From: Sabellastarte sp. h YS-2021
Lineage: Eukaryota; Annelida; Polychaeta; Sabellida; Sabellidae
Length of the DNA: 64,000 nt
Direction: 5' to 3'
NCBI GenBank assembly: GCA_964017235.1
Contig: OZ024936.1
Location: forward strand, 91,858,537-91,922,536
The notes under the pieces were generated by a model. That model was not told the DNA's origin and did no database searches. It saw only the letters and a program-made list of their open reading frames with translations. This document shows positions 21,497 through 33,514 of the stretch, piece by piece; the first letter of the stretch is position 1; each line of letters opens with the position of its first letter. Position numbers and translations under genes: made by a program.

Positions 21497-22252
21497 AGTT
21501 TTTTAAAAGCTTAAATACAATAGGAAAGATCGGTTAACACAGTCAAAAGCTTTAGACATATCTAGACAGCAAAAATGCTTTTATTTTTCATCTTTGGTAA
21601 TGAAAGACAGTGTAAAAACATGGTCTTCACAGTACCTAGATTTCCGGAAACCATTTTGTTCATCCACCAATATATTGTTTTCATCTAGATAAGATATCAG
21701 CCTATTGTCTAATATACTCAAACATATTTTCCCAAGGCATGAAATCAAACTAATGCCTCTGTAGTTAAGAGGTACATATGGATTTTATTAGAGCTCTTAG
21801 GCATAGGTCTCACCACTGATTTCAACCAAAAAACTCAGAACAATGTGCTTTTCAAAACAAAATGAAAATAACTTAAACAATAAATAACACATATTCGGGT
21901 GTTGAATAACTTCATTTGGAATTTTATCAATACCAGGAGCTTTCTTGGCTTTACACTTGCAAATTGCCTTTTGTACTTCACATACCTCAGTTGGTTTATT
22001 TTGATCAGTATTTAAGTATATACTATTTTCCATCTCAGAAATTTCAGATTTTATTTCTCTCATAAAAACTTCATTTGTGATACTGAATTTAGGATTGTAT
22101 AAGTCTTCAAAGTCTGTTTTCCAAATATTCAAAACTTCTTTTTGGTCAGTAATAACATTTCCATATCTTTCTATTTTGGTGGGAGAGATCTGATTTTTTC
22201 GGACCCATATCTTTAATCTTTTCCCAAAATTGTTTTGGTTTGTTATGACTAA
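21497..22252 (-). pseudogene. LINE B reverse transcriptase, downstream piece
   Basis: The minus strand encodes the pre-RT linker (FWEKIK, about 22225), a KAPGIDKIPNEV motif (about 21925), then, after a frameshift near 21810, the NYRGISL and NGFRKSRY motifs and LDMSKAFD (motif A, about 21545). A frameshift also sits in an A-run near 22195. The other piece of the gene is at 26324-26545: the family-A element 22253-26323 separates them. The group (RTE- or I-like) was not resolved. Confidence 0.75.
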
Positions 22253-25200
22253 TTATGTCCACCCCCCTGGGGGGTGGATGTATTATTTTTGCTTTTTTCG
22301 CCGTCCGATGTCCGTTGTCCGATGTCCGGCGTCCGGCGTCCGATGTCCGGCGTCACGCATGGTTTCCGCTCATTTAAAGGAAAAGTATTAGAGCTATTGT
22401 CACCAAATTTGGTATGCAGGCTTATTGGGTCAGTAGCTTGCTTGGGATTGCTTTTGGCTGTTGTACCTCTTTTGCTTACTGAGTAATACTTAAGTACAGC
22501 TATTTTCAGTACCCATTGGTTTCCGTGCATTTAAGCCAAAATAATTAAAGATATTTTACTACAATTTTGAATACAAGATTGTTATGTCCATAGCTCGCTT
22601 GGTATTGCATTTGGGACTGATAGCTTTGTCAGTACATGAGTAATAGCCATTTAGGTACTTCACTGTGTATTTTCAGTACTACTTTTGAGTAATTTGCTAA
22701 TATCTCAGAAACCGTAAGAGATAGAGCGATTTCGACAGAATTTTTGACCCACAGGGTATCTAAGGAATGCAATCTATGCAATTTTCCAAAAATTTTCCCC
22801 TCCCCAAAAATGGCGGCCATTTTGAATTTTTGCCAAAAATGGCAAAACACTAATTTGCTTCTATCTCCTTAACCGTGCGAGATAGAGCGATTTCGGCAAA
22901 ATTTTCGACCCACAGGGTATCTAAAAATTCTACTCTTGCCAAAAATTTTCCCCTCCCCAAAAATGGCGGCCATTTTGAATTTTCGAATTTTTGCCAAAAA
23001 TGGCAAAACACAAATTTGCTTCTATCTCCTTAACTGTGCGAGATAGAGCGATTCCGTCGAAATTTTCGACCCACAGGGTATTTAAGGAATGCAATCTGCA
23101 ATTTTCCAAAAATTTTCTCCTCCCCTAAAATGGCGGCCATTTTGAATTTTTCGAATTTTTGCCAAAAATGGCAAAACACAAATTTGCTTCTATCTCCTTA
23201 ACCATGCGAGATAGAGCGATTTCGTCGAAATTTTCGACCCACAGGGTATCTAAGGAATGCAATCTTTGCAATTTTCAAAAAATTTTCCCCTCCCCAAAAA
23301 TGGCGGCCATTTTGAATTTTCGAATTTTTGCCAAAAATGGCAAAACACAAATTTGCTTCTATCTCTTTAACCGTGCGAGATAGAGTGATTTCGTCGAAAT
23401 TTTCGACCCACAGGGTATCTAAGGAATGTAATATTTGCAATTTTCAAAAAATTTTCCCCTCCCCAAAAATGGCGGCCATTTTGAATTTTTGAATTTTTGC
23501 CAAAAATGGCAAAACACTAATTTGCTTCTATCTCCTTAACCGTGCGAGATAGAGCGATTTCGGCAAAATTTTCGACCCACAGGGTATCTAAAAATTCTAC
23601 TCTTGCCAATTTTTAAAAAATTTTCCCCTCCCCAAAAATGGCGGCCATTTTGAATTTTCGAATTTTTGCCAAAAATGGCAAAACACAAATTTGCTTCTAT
23701 CTCCTTAACCGTGCGAGATAGAGCGATTTCGTCGAAATTTTCGACCCACAGGGTATCTAAGGAATGTAATATTTGCAATTTTCAAAAAATTTTCCCCTCC
23801 CCAAAAATGGCGGCCATTTTGAATTTTTGAATTTTTGCCAAAAATGGCAAAACACTAATTTCCTTCTATCTCCTTAACCGTGCGAGATAGAGCGATTTCG
23901 GCAAAATTTTCGACCCACAGGGTATCTAAAAATTCTACTCTTGCCAATTTTTAAAAAATTTTCCCCTCCCCAAAAATGGCGGCCATTTTGAATTTTCGAA
24001 TTTTGGCCAAAAATGGCAAAACACAAATTTGCTTCTATCTCCTTAACCGTGCGAGATAGAGCGATTTCGGCAAAATTTTCGACGCACAGGGTATCTAACC
24101 AATGCAATCTTTCCAATTTTTAAAAAATTTTCCCCTCTCCAAAAATGGCGGCCATTTTGAATTTTCGAATTTTTGCCAAAAATGGCAAAACACAAATTTA
24201 CTTCTATCTCCTTAACTGTGCGAGATAGAGCGATTTCGTCAAATTTTTTGACCCACAGGGTATCTGAGCATTGTACTCTTGGTAAATTTTAAAAAATTTT
24301 CCCCTCCCCAAAAATGGCAGCCATTTTGAATTTTCGAATTTTTGCCAAAAATGGCAAAACACTAATTTGCTTCTATCTCCTTAACCGTGCGAGATAGAGC
24401 GATTTCGTCGAAATTTTCGACCCACAGGGTATCTGAGCATTGTACTCTTGGTAATTTAAAAAAAATTTTCCCCTCCCCAAAAATGGCGGCCATTTTGAAT
24501 TTTCGAACTTTTGCCAAAAATGGCAAAACACAAATTTGCTTCTATCTCCTTAACCGTGCGAGATAGAGCGATTTCGTCGAAATTTTTGACCCACAGGGTA
24601 TCTGAGCATTGTACTCTTGGTAAATTTTAAAAAATTTTCCCCTCTCCAAAAATGGCGGCCATTTTGAATTTTCGAATTTTTGCCAAAAATGGCAAAACAC
24701 AAATTTACTTCTATCTCCTTAACTGTGCGAGATAGAGCGATTTCGTCAAATTTTTTGACCCACAGGGTATCTGAGCATTGTACTCTTGGTAAATTTTAAA
24801 AAATTTTCCCCTCCCCAAAAATGGCAGCCATTTTGAATTTTCGAATTTTTGCCAAAAATGGCAAAACACTAATTTGCTTCTATCTCCTTAACCGTGCGAG
24901 ATAGAGCGATTTCGTCGAAATTTTCGACCCACAGGGTATCTGAGCATTGTACTCTTGGTAATTTTAAAAAAATTTTCCCCTCCCCAAAAATGGCGGCCAT
25001 TTTGAATTTTCGAACTTTTGCCAAAAATGGCAAAACACAAATTTGCTTCTATCTCCTTAACCGTGCGAGATAGAGCGATTTCGTCGAAATTTTTGACCCA
25101 CAGGGTGTCTGAGCATTGTACTCTTGGTAAATTTAAAAAAATTTTCCCCTCCCCAAAAATGGCGGCCATTTTGAATTTTCGAATTTTTGCCAAAAATGGC

Positions 25201-26323
25201 AAAACACTAATTTGCTTCTATCTCCTTAACCGTGCGAGATAGAGCGATTTCGTCGAAATTTTCGACCCATAGGGTATCTAAGGAATGCAATCTTTGCAAT
25301 TTTCAAAAAATTTTCCCCTCCCCAAAAATGGCGGCCATTTTGAATTTTCGAATTTTTGCCAAAAATGGCAAAACACTAATTTGCTTCTATCTCCTTAACC
25401 GTGCGAGATAGAGCGATTTCGTCGAAATTTTCGACCCACAGGGTATCTAAGAAATGTACTCTTTGCAATTTTCAAAAAATTTTCCCCTCCCCAAAAATGG
25501 CGGCCATTTTGAATTTTCGAAGGTTTGCCAAAAATGGCAAAACACAAATTTCCTTCTATCTCCTTAACCGTCCGAGATAGAGCGATTTTGTCAAAATTTT
25601 CGACCCACAGGTATTTGAGCATTGTATTCTTGGCAATTTAAAAAAAAATTTCCCCTCCCCTAAAATGGCGGCCATTTTGAATTTTCGAATTTTTGCCAAA
25701 AATGGCAAAACACAAATTTGCTTCTATCTCCTTAACCATGCGAGATAGAGCGATTTCGTCGAAATTTTCAACCCACAGGGTATCTAAGGAATGTAATCTT
25801 TGCAATTTTCAAAAAAATTTTCCCCTCCCCAAAAATGGCAGCCATTTTGAATTTTCGAATTTTTGCCCAAAATGGAAAAACACAAACTGGCCTTAACCGT
25901 GCAAAATAGAGTTATTTCGTTGAAATTTTCGACCCATAGGGTATCTAAGGAATGTACTCTTGGCAATTTTCAAAAAAATTTCCTTTTCCCAAAAATGGCG
26001 GCCATTTTGAATTTTCAAATTTTTGCCAAAAATAGAAAAACAGGAATTTGCTTCTATCTTCTTAACCGTGCAAGATAGAGTGATTTCATCAAAATTTTCA
26101 ACCCAACCAATGCAAAAAGGCATGAAGCTGAAATAATTTACATCTACACTAACAAATATTTAAGCATCATTGATATATTTTACAAATGAAACAGGGTCTT
26201 GTAAGACTACTGTACAATTTGGGCAAAAGGTTCATGGGTGGACATTACACATGATAATGTGTGTTCTTCTATGCTATCCTGTTTCTATTCGCATCTACTA
26301 TCAACAGGGCGGCCTATTTCTAG
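22253..26323 (+). mobile_element. Helitron-like element family A, copy 2
   Basis: Same 5' palindrome (TCCACCCC..GGGGTGGA, from 22258) and same CTAG end (26320-26323) as copy 1, with near-identical 5' 450 bp and 3' 220 bp. The interior is almost entirely the 169-bp array A2, with about 20 units. It is inserted in LINE B, whose reading frame meets again when 22253-26323 is left out, which fixes the ends to within a base or two. Confidence 0.85.
22700..26110 (+). repeat. ~169-bp tandem array A2 (copy 2) with higher-order repeats
   Basis: About 20 units at 168-169 bp spacing (for example 23206, 23375, 23544, 23713, 23882). Units are very alike. Two higher-order periods are visible: 338 bp (23489 against 23827) and 507 bp (24132 against 24639), i.e. 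two and three monomers. Confidence 0.9.
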
Positions 26324-26545
26324 TTTGTTCTATATTTAACACAATATTATTGTTATATTTTCTCTCTGCCTGTCTTAAACTTTTTTCAAAAACATTACGA
26401 CTAATATCAGAATTAAGTTTCAATCTATTCTTTTGACTTCCATGACCTTTAAACTTTTTGAATTTCTTTTCATCCTCAACCATTTGTTTCCATTTTGAGG
26501 TCAAGTCATCATTCCAGTATGATTTAGAGTTTTGTACATTTTTCT
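26324..26545 (-). pseudogene. LINE B, upstream piece
   Basis: The minus strand reads a YWNDDLTSKW and LRQAERKYNNN segment typical of the linker between endonuclease and RT in LINEs. It ends at 26324, exactly at the family-A element, and continues in frame at 22252. On its other side it is cut by the 5' end of a family-D Helitron-like element (26552). Confidence 0.7.
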
Positions 26546-26551
26546 ATTTTT

Positions 26552-27292
26552 ATGTCAGCTGACTGACATCACTCTGCGGCGTGTACGTACGCGACTTCTC
26601 CGAAACTACAAGCCCCAGAGATATGCTGTTTGTTTTAAAAGATAGCTTATCTACCTAGCATGAAAAATTGTTCAAGGCATGCAGATCTGTTTGTTTGTCT
26701 GTTTCCTAGAGCCATTATAAGTGAGGTTACCCCCCACCCTTAGTATGAAAATTTTAACACTTTATCACAATTTTCTCAGTGACTATTGCAGGGATTTCTC
26801 TAATATCTTGCACATATGTACTAGGTTACTAGTAGATTCACTTGTGTGAGTGTCAGACCTGGATCTTTCTTAATTATTTTTTTATGAATTTTTAAAATAA
26901 TTTTTAATGCATTAAAATTAATGAAATCATGCACTAAATCATTTATAACTTGAAAAGTATTGCATTTAGAGCATTTTGTTAAAATATGTTAGTTGGCTAC
27001 TCTTTCCATAGCTACAAAATGGTGAGTAACTTGGGTGTCTATCTCAATAGCTAAGTGAGTAATAGCTACTTTTGGACTTTTCAGTAACTTCCATTATGAG
27101 TAAAATCACTTGTAACTTGAAAACTATTGCATTTACAGAATTTTGTGTAAATATGTTATTCGGCTACTTTTGGGTCGGCTATAACATAGTAAAATTTCAG
27201 ACCTGTAGCTCATGGCATAGCTGAGTAATAGCTACTTTTAGATTATCACTGTTGAGTAAATCACTTATAACTTGAAAACTATTGTATTTAGA
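26552..27292 (+). mobile_element. Helitron-like family D, truncated copy
   Basis: Starts ATGTCAGCTGAC-TGACAT, then about 350 bp nearly identical to the start of the D element at 30583, then two units of the 155-bp array (to 27292). It stops where family-B element 27298 begins. No 3' end is present. Confidence 0.75.
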
Positions 27293-27669
27293 TTATTAAG
27301 CGTCCCGCAAGGGACGCTTGTTTGTGTATGGGAGACCTTCAGGCTCCGCCGACTCCGCATTTTGTTTTCCTTATAACTCTGTAACCATTAGGCGGATTCT
27401 TTTCAAATTTGGCAGGTTTAGGCAGTAGCCTTGGGGAATTTTTTTGAATATGCTGCAGACATTTCAACCAATCAGAGAGGTCACATGACCAAAAATGTCT
27501 TTTTTCGATGGGGAAGCTTGTCCGGATGATAACTTGAAAGGAATTTTATCAATTCACCTGAAACTTGGCAAATACATTCATTCTATTAAAATCTGGAAAT
27601 CATTAGATTTTGGCATTGATTGGTTAAGAAATGGCCGAGTAATTAATGATTAATTAATCATTATGAATT

Positions 27670-28623
27670 TTTCAAATAAGGAAAACACAAAAATGCTTAT
27701 ATCTCGAAAACCATGCTAGATAGAGCGATTTTGACGAAATTTTTGACCCACAGGGTATCTCTGCGGAGTAGTTATCCCAATTTTCAAAAAAATTTTGTCT
27801 CGCCAAAAATGGCGGCCATTTTGAATTTTCGAATTTTTCGCAAAAATTGCAAAACATAAAAATGCTTATATCTCGAAAACCGTGCTAAATAGAGCAATTT
27901 TGACCAAGTTTTTGACCTACAGGATGTCTCTGCACAGTAGCCATGTCAATTTTCAAAAAATTTTGTCTCACCAAAAATGGTGGCCATTTTGAATTTTCGA
28001 ATTTTTTGCAATAATTTCAAAACATAAAAATGCTTATATCTCGAAAACTGTGCTAGATAGAGCGATTTCGACGAAATTTTTGACCTGTAGGGTATCTCTG
28101 CAGGGTAGCCTTGCCAATTTTCAAAAAAAAAATTTCTCGCCAAAAATAGCGGCCATTTTAAATTTTCGAATTTTTCGCAAAAATTGCAAAACATAAAAAT
28201 GCTTATATCTCGAAAACCCTGCTAGATAGAGCAATTTCAACGAAATTTTTGACCCACAGGGTATCTCTGGAGAGTAGCCATGCCAATTTTCAAAAAAGAT
28301 TTTTCTCGCAAAAATTGGCGGCCATTTTGAATTTTCGAATTTTTCGCAAAATTGCAAAACATAAAAATGCTTATATCTCGAAAACCGTGCTAGATAGAGC
28401 GATTTCGACTATATTTTTGTCCCATAGGGTACCTCTGCAGAGTAGCCATGCCAATTTTCAAAAAAAATTTTCTCTTGCCAAAAATGGCGGCCATTTTGAA
28501 TTTTCGAATTTTTGCGTGAAAATTGCAAAACATAAAAATGCTAATATCTCGAAAACCGTGCTACATAGAACGATTTCAACGAAATTTTTGATCTTCAGTG
28601 TATCTCTGCAGAGCAGCTATCCC
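27670..28623 (+). repeat. ~170-bp tandem array B
   Basis: About six units, each with TATCTCGAAAACCGTGCTAG, GATAGAGCGATTT, TTTGACCCACAGGGTATCTC and AAAATGGCGGCCATTTTG. Clearly homologous to arrays A1 and A2. The array resumes at 30186-30470 after the insert. Confidence 0.85.
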
Positions 28624-30185
28624 AAAGAGCTTTCACTCGGTGAAATTTCAGACCCGTAGCTAATTATTCACCTACTCAAAATGAGTAAATGCTAATTATC
28701 TCTAAAACTATTGCGGATACCCAATTTTTATCAAATAACTCATTCATCTACTTTTTGGAGAGCTTTCACATGGTGAAGTTTCAGACCCGTAGATAATTAC
28801 TCACCTACTCAAAATGAATAAATGTGAATTATCTCTTAAAAGTATTGCAGATAGCCAATTTTTCTCAAATCATTCACCTACTTTTGGAAGAGCTTTCATG
28901 TGGTGAAGTTTCAGACCCATAGTTAATTACTCACCTACTCAAAATGAGTAAATGCGAATTATCTCTAAAAGTATTGCAGATAGCCAGTTTTTCTCAAATA
29001 ACTCATTCACCTACTTTTGGGAGAGCTTTCACTCCGTGAAGTTTCAGACCCATAGCTAATTATTCACCTACTCAAAATGAGTAAATGCTAATTATCTGTA
29101 AAAGTATTGCGGATACCCAATTTTTATCAAATAACTCATTCATCTACTTGTGGGAGAGCTTTCACATGGTGAAGTTTCAGACCCATAGCTAATTACTCAC
29201 CTACTCAAAATGAGTAAATGCGAATTATCTGTAAAAGTATTGCAGATAGCCAATTTTTCTCAAATAAATCATTCACCTACTTTTGGAAGAGCTTTCACTT
29301 GAGGAAGTTTCAGACCCATAGCTAATTAGTCACCTACTCAAAATGAGTAAATGTGAATTATCTCTAAAAGTATTGCAGATAGCCAATTTTTCTCAAATAA
29401 ATCATTAACCTATTTTTGGGAGAGCTTTCACTTTGGGAAGTTTCAGACCCATAGCTAATTAGTCACCTACTCAAAATGAGTAAATGCGAATTATCTCTAA
29501 AAGTATTGCAGATAGCCAATTTTTCTCAAATAACTCATTCACCTACTTTTGGGAGAGCTTTCACTCGGTGAAGTTTCAGACCCGTAGCTAATTATTCACC
29601 TACTCAAAATAAGTAAATGCTAATTATCTGTAAAAGTATTGGGGGTACCCAATTTTTATCAAATACTCATTCATCTACTTGTGGGAGAGCTTTCACATGG
29701 TGAAGTTTCAGACCCATAGCTAATTACTCACCTACTCAAAATGAGTAAATGCGAATTATCTCTAAAAGTATTGCAGATAGCCAATTTTTCTCAAATAACT
29801 CATTCACCTACTTTTGGGAGAGCTTTCACTTGGTGAAGTTTCAGACCCATAGCTAATTATTCACCTACTCAAAATGAGTAAATGCGAATTATCTCTAAAA
29901 GTATTGCGGATACCCAATTTTTATCAAATAACTCATTCATCTACTTTTGGGAGAACTTTCACTTGGTGAAGTTCCAAACCCGTAGGTAATTACTGACCTA
30001 CTCAAAAGGAGTAAATGTGAATTACCTCTTAATAGTATTGCAGATAGCCAATTTTTCTCAAATAACTCATTCACCTACTTTTGGAAGAGCTTTCACACAC
30101 GAAAATGTAAAATTGTGAATGTCTCGGAAAAGCCATTTCTTTTCCTTTAATGCTCGGCGGGAGATACACACCGCGGCAGTGGTCT
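28624..30185 (+). mobile_element. Insert in array B: ~135-bp array with family-C type 3' end
   Basis: About ten to eleven units of ~135 bp (28650-30090; TTTCAGACCCATAGCTAATT, CACCTACTCAAAATGAG, TATCTCTAAAAGTATTGC) are followed by GGCGGGAGATACACACCGCG and GCAGTGGTCTTGT. That terminal block matches the 3' end of the family-C element at 61921-61954. The flanking B monomer resumes almost where it stopped. No 5' palindrome is seen, so the insert is 5'-truncated or of another type. Confidence 0.6.
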
Positions 30186-30470
30186 TGTCAAAAATTTTTG
30201 TCTCCCCAAAAATGGTGGCCATTTTGAATTTTCAAAGTTTTGGCAAAACACAAAAATGCTTATATCTCGAAAACCGTGCTAGATGGAGCGAACTCAACAA
30301 CATTTTTGACCTGCTGGGTATCTCTGCAGAGTAGCCATGCCAATTTTCAAAATATTTTTGTCTCGCCAAATATAGCGGACATTTTGAATTTTCGAATTTT
30401 TTGCAAAACACAAAAATGCTTATATCTTGAAAACCATGCTAGATAAAGCAGACTGCGCTGACTTTGGTTG
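30186..30470 (+). repeat. Array B, right part
   Basis: Nearly two further units of the 170-bp array, starting inside a monomer (CAAAAATTTTTGTCTCCCC) and ending before the unique B tail (30470-30555). Confidence 0.75.
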
Positions 30471-30989
30471 CCACAATAGTATAAGGCTAGAAACGAAGCA
30501 TTTTCTTAATACTTTAGCACTCATATTTATATCCTTTTCGGGACGCTTTGTTTTTGCTATGCAAAAACATTATCTTTTTTTTATGTCAGCTGACTTGTCA
30601 GTCAGCTGACATTATGTCGTCACTCTGCGGCGTGGGCGTACGCGTCCGCGTACGCGTCCGCGTCCGCGTGAACAACTTCTTCTCCAAAACTACAAGGCCT
30701 AGAGACGTGCTGTTTTTTTTAAAAGATACCTTATCTATCGAGGATGAAAAATTGTTCAAGGCATGCAAATCTGTCTGTTCGTCTGTTTGCTAGAGACATT
30801 ACAAGGGGGGTACCCCCACCAAAAGTGTGAAAATTTCAACACTTAATCACAATTTTCTCAGTGACTATTGCAGGGATTTCTCTCATATCTTGCATATATG
30901 TACTAGGCCACAGGTAGATTCTCTTGTGTGAGTATGAGACCTGGATCTGTCTTACTTTTTTTTTTATAAATTTTTTTAATAATTTTTAA

Positions 30990-33510
30990 TGCATTAAAAT
31001 TCATGAAATCATGCACAAAATCATTTATAACTTGAAAAGTGTTGCATTTAGAGCATTTTGTTAAAATATGTTATTCAGCTACTTTTTTCATAGCTACAAT
31101 ATGGTGAGTAAGTTGGGTGCCTGTCTCAATAGCTAAGTGAGTAATAGCTACTTTTGGGCTTTTCAGTAACTTCCATCATGAGTAAAATCACTTGTAACTT
31201 AAAAACTATTGCATTTAGAGAATTTCGTATAAATATGTTATTCAGCTACTTTTGGGTCAGCTATAACATAGTAAAATTTTAGACCTGTAGCTCATGGCAT
31301 AGCTGAGTAATAGCTACTTTTAGGTTATCACTGTTGAGTAAATCGCTTATAACTTCAAAACTATTGCATTTAGAGAATTTCGTATAAATATGTTATTCAG
31401 CTACTTTTGGGTCAGCTATAACATAGTAAAATTTCAGACCTGTAGCTCATGGCATAGCTGAGTAATAGCTACTTTTAGGTTATCACTGTTGAGTAAATCG
31501 CTTATAACTTGGAAACTATTGCATTTACAGTATTTTGTTTCAATATGTTATTCACCTATTTTGGGATCAGCTATAACATAGTGAAGTTTCAGATCTGTGG
31601 CTCATTGCATAGCTGAGTAATAGCTACTTTGAAGTTCTCACTATTGAGTAAATCACTTGTAACTTAAAACCTATTGCATTTAGAGAATTTCGTATAAATA
31701 TGTTATTCAGCTACTTTTGGGCCAGCTATAACATAGTGAAATTTCAGATCTGTAGGTCATGGCACAGCTGAGTAATAGCTACTTTGAAGTTCTCACTATT
31801 GAGTAAATCAGTTGTAATTGGAAAACTATTGCATTTACAGAATTTCGTATAAATATGTTATTCAGCTACTTTTGGGTCAGCTATAACATAGTAAAATTTC
31901 AGACCTGTAGCTCATGGCATAGCTGAGTAATAGCTACTTTTAGGTCATCACTATTGAGTAAATCAGTTGTAACTTGAAAACTATTGCATTTACAGTATTT
32001 TGCTTAAATATGTTGTTCACCTACTTTTGGGTCAGCTATAACATAGTAAAATTTCAGACCTGTAGCTCATTGCATAGCTGAGTAATAACTACTTTGAGGT
32101 TCTCACTATTGAGTAAATCAGTTGTAATTGCAAAACTATTGCATTTAGAGAATTTAGTATAAATATGTTATTCAGCTACTTTTGGGTCAGTTATAACATA
32201 GTAAAATTTCAGACCTGTAGCTCATGGCATAGCTGAGTAATAGCTACTTTTAGGTCATCACTATTGAGTAAATCAGTTGTAACTTGAAAGCTATTGCATG
32301 TACAGTATTTTGCTTAAATATGTTATTCACCTACTTTTGGGTCAGCTATAACACAGTAAAATTTCAGACCTGTAGCTCATGGCATAGCTGAGTAATAGCT
32401 ACTTTGAGGTTATCACTGTTGAGTAAATCGCTTATAACTTGGAAATTATTGCATTTAGAGTATTTTGTTTCAATATGTTATTCACCTATTTTGGGGTCAG
32501 CTATAACATAGTGAAGTTCCAGACCTGTGACTCATTGCATAGCTGAGTAATAGCTACTTTGAAGTTCTCAATGTTGAGCAAATCACTTATAATTTGAAAA
32601 CTATTGCATTTAGAGAATTTAGTATAAATATGTTGTTCAGCTACTTTTGGGTCAGCTATAACATAGTAAAATTTCAGACCTGTAGCTCATGGCATAGCTG
32701 AGTAATAGCTACTTTTAGGTTATCACTGTTGAGTAAATCACTTATAACTTGGAAACTATTGCATTTAGAGTATTTTGTTGCAATATGTTATTCACCTATT
32801 TTGGGGTCAGCTATAACATAGTGAAGTTCCAGACCTGTGGCTCATTGCATAGCTGAGTAATAGCTACTTTGAAGTTCTCACTGTTGAGTAAATCAGTTGT
32901 AATTGGAAAACTATTGCCTTTACAGAAATTTGTGCAAATATGTTATTTAGCTACTTTTGGGTCAGCTATAACATAGTGAAATTACAGACCTGTAGCTCAT
33001 GGCACAACTGAGCAATAGCTATTCTCAGGCACTGACTGTTGAGTAAATCGGCTATAACTTGAAAAATATTGCATTTGGAGTATTTTGTTAAAATATATTG
33101 TTCACCTACTTTTGGGTTAGCTATAACATAGTGAAATTACAGACCTATAGCTCATGGCATAGCGGAGCAATAGCTATTTTCAGGTTCTCACTATTGAGTA
33201 AATCAGTTGTAACTTGAAAACTATTGCATTTACAGTATTTTGCTTAAATATGTTGTTCACCTACTTTTAGGTCAGCTATAACAGAGCAAAAATTCAGACA
33301 TGTAGCTCATTGCATAGCTGAGTAATAGTTACTTTGAGGTTCTCACTCTTGAGTAAATCAGTAGTAACTTGAAAACTATTACATTTAGAGTATTTTGTTA
33401 AATATGTTATTCACAGACGTTTTGGTCAGCTATAACATAGTGAAATTGCAGACCTCTATGTCATGGCATAGCTGAGCAATAGCTTCTTTCAGGTTCTCAC
33501 TGTTGAGTAA
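30990..33510 (+). repeat. ~155-bp tandem array D1
   Basis: About 16 units with TATAACTTGAAAACTATTGC, TATGTTATTCAGCTACTTTT, GGGTCAGCTATAACATAG and TTTCAGACCTGTAGCTCATG. Spacing measured at 31345, 31501 and 31655 is 154-156 bp. Degeneracy rises toward 33500. Confidence 0.9.
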
Positions 33511-33514
33511 ATCA

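Larger units (their letters stand above)
27298..30555 (+). mobile_element. Helitron-like element family B
   Basis: The 5' end is a perfect stem-loop: AAGCGTCCC-GCAA-GGGACGCTT (27298-27319). The arm word GGGACGCTT recurs at 30540-30548 beside a T-run, giving matching subterminal sequences at both ends. The interior is a head region (27320-27660) and a 170-bp array (27670-28623 and 30186-30470), split by a family-C-like insert. No Rep/helicase gene. Confidence 0.65.

Noticed and set aside
22629-26123. ORFs in the family-A copy 2 array
   Set aside because: Same reason: read-through of the 169-bp monomer in several frames.
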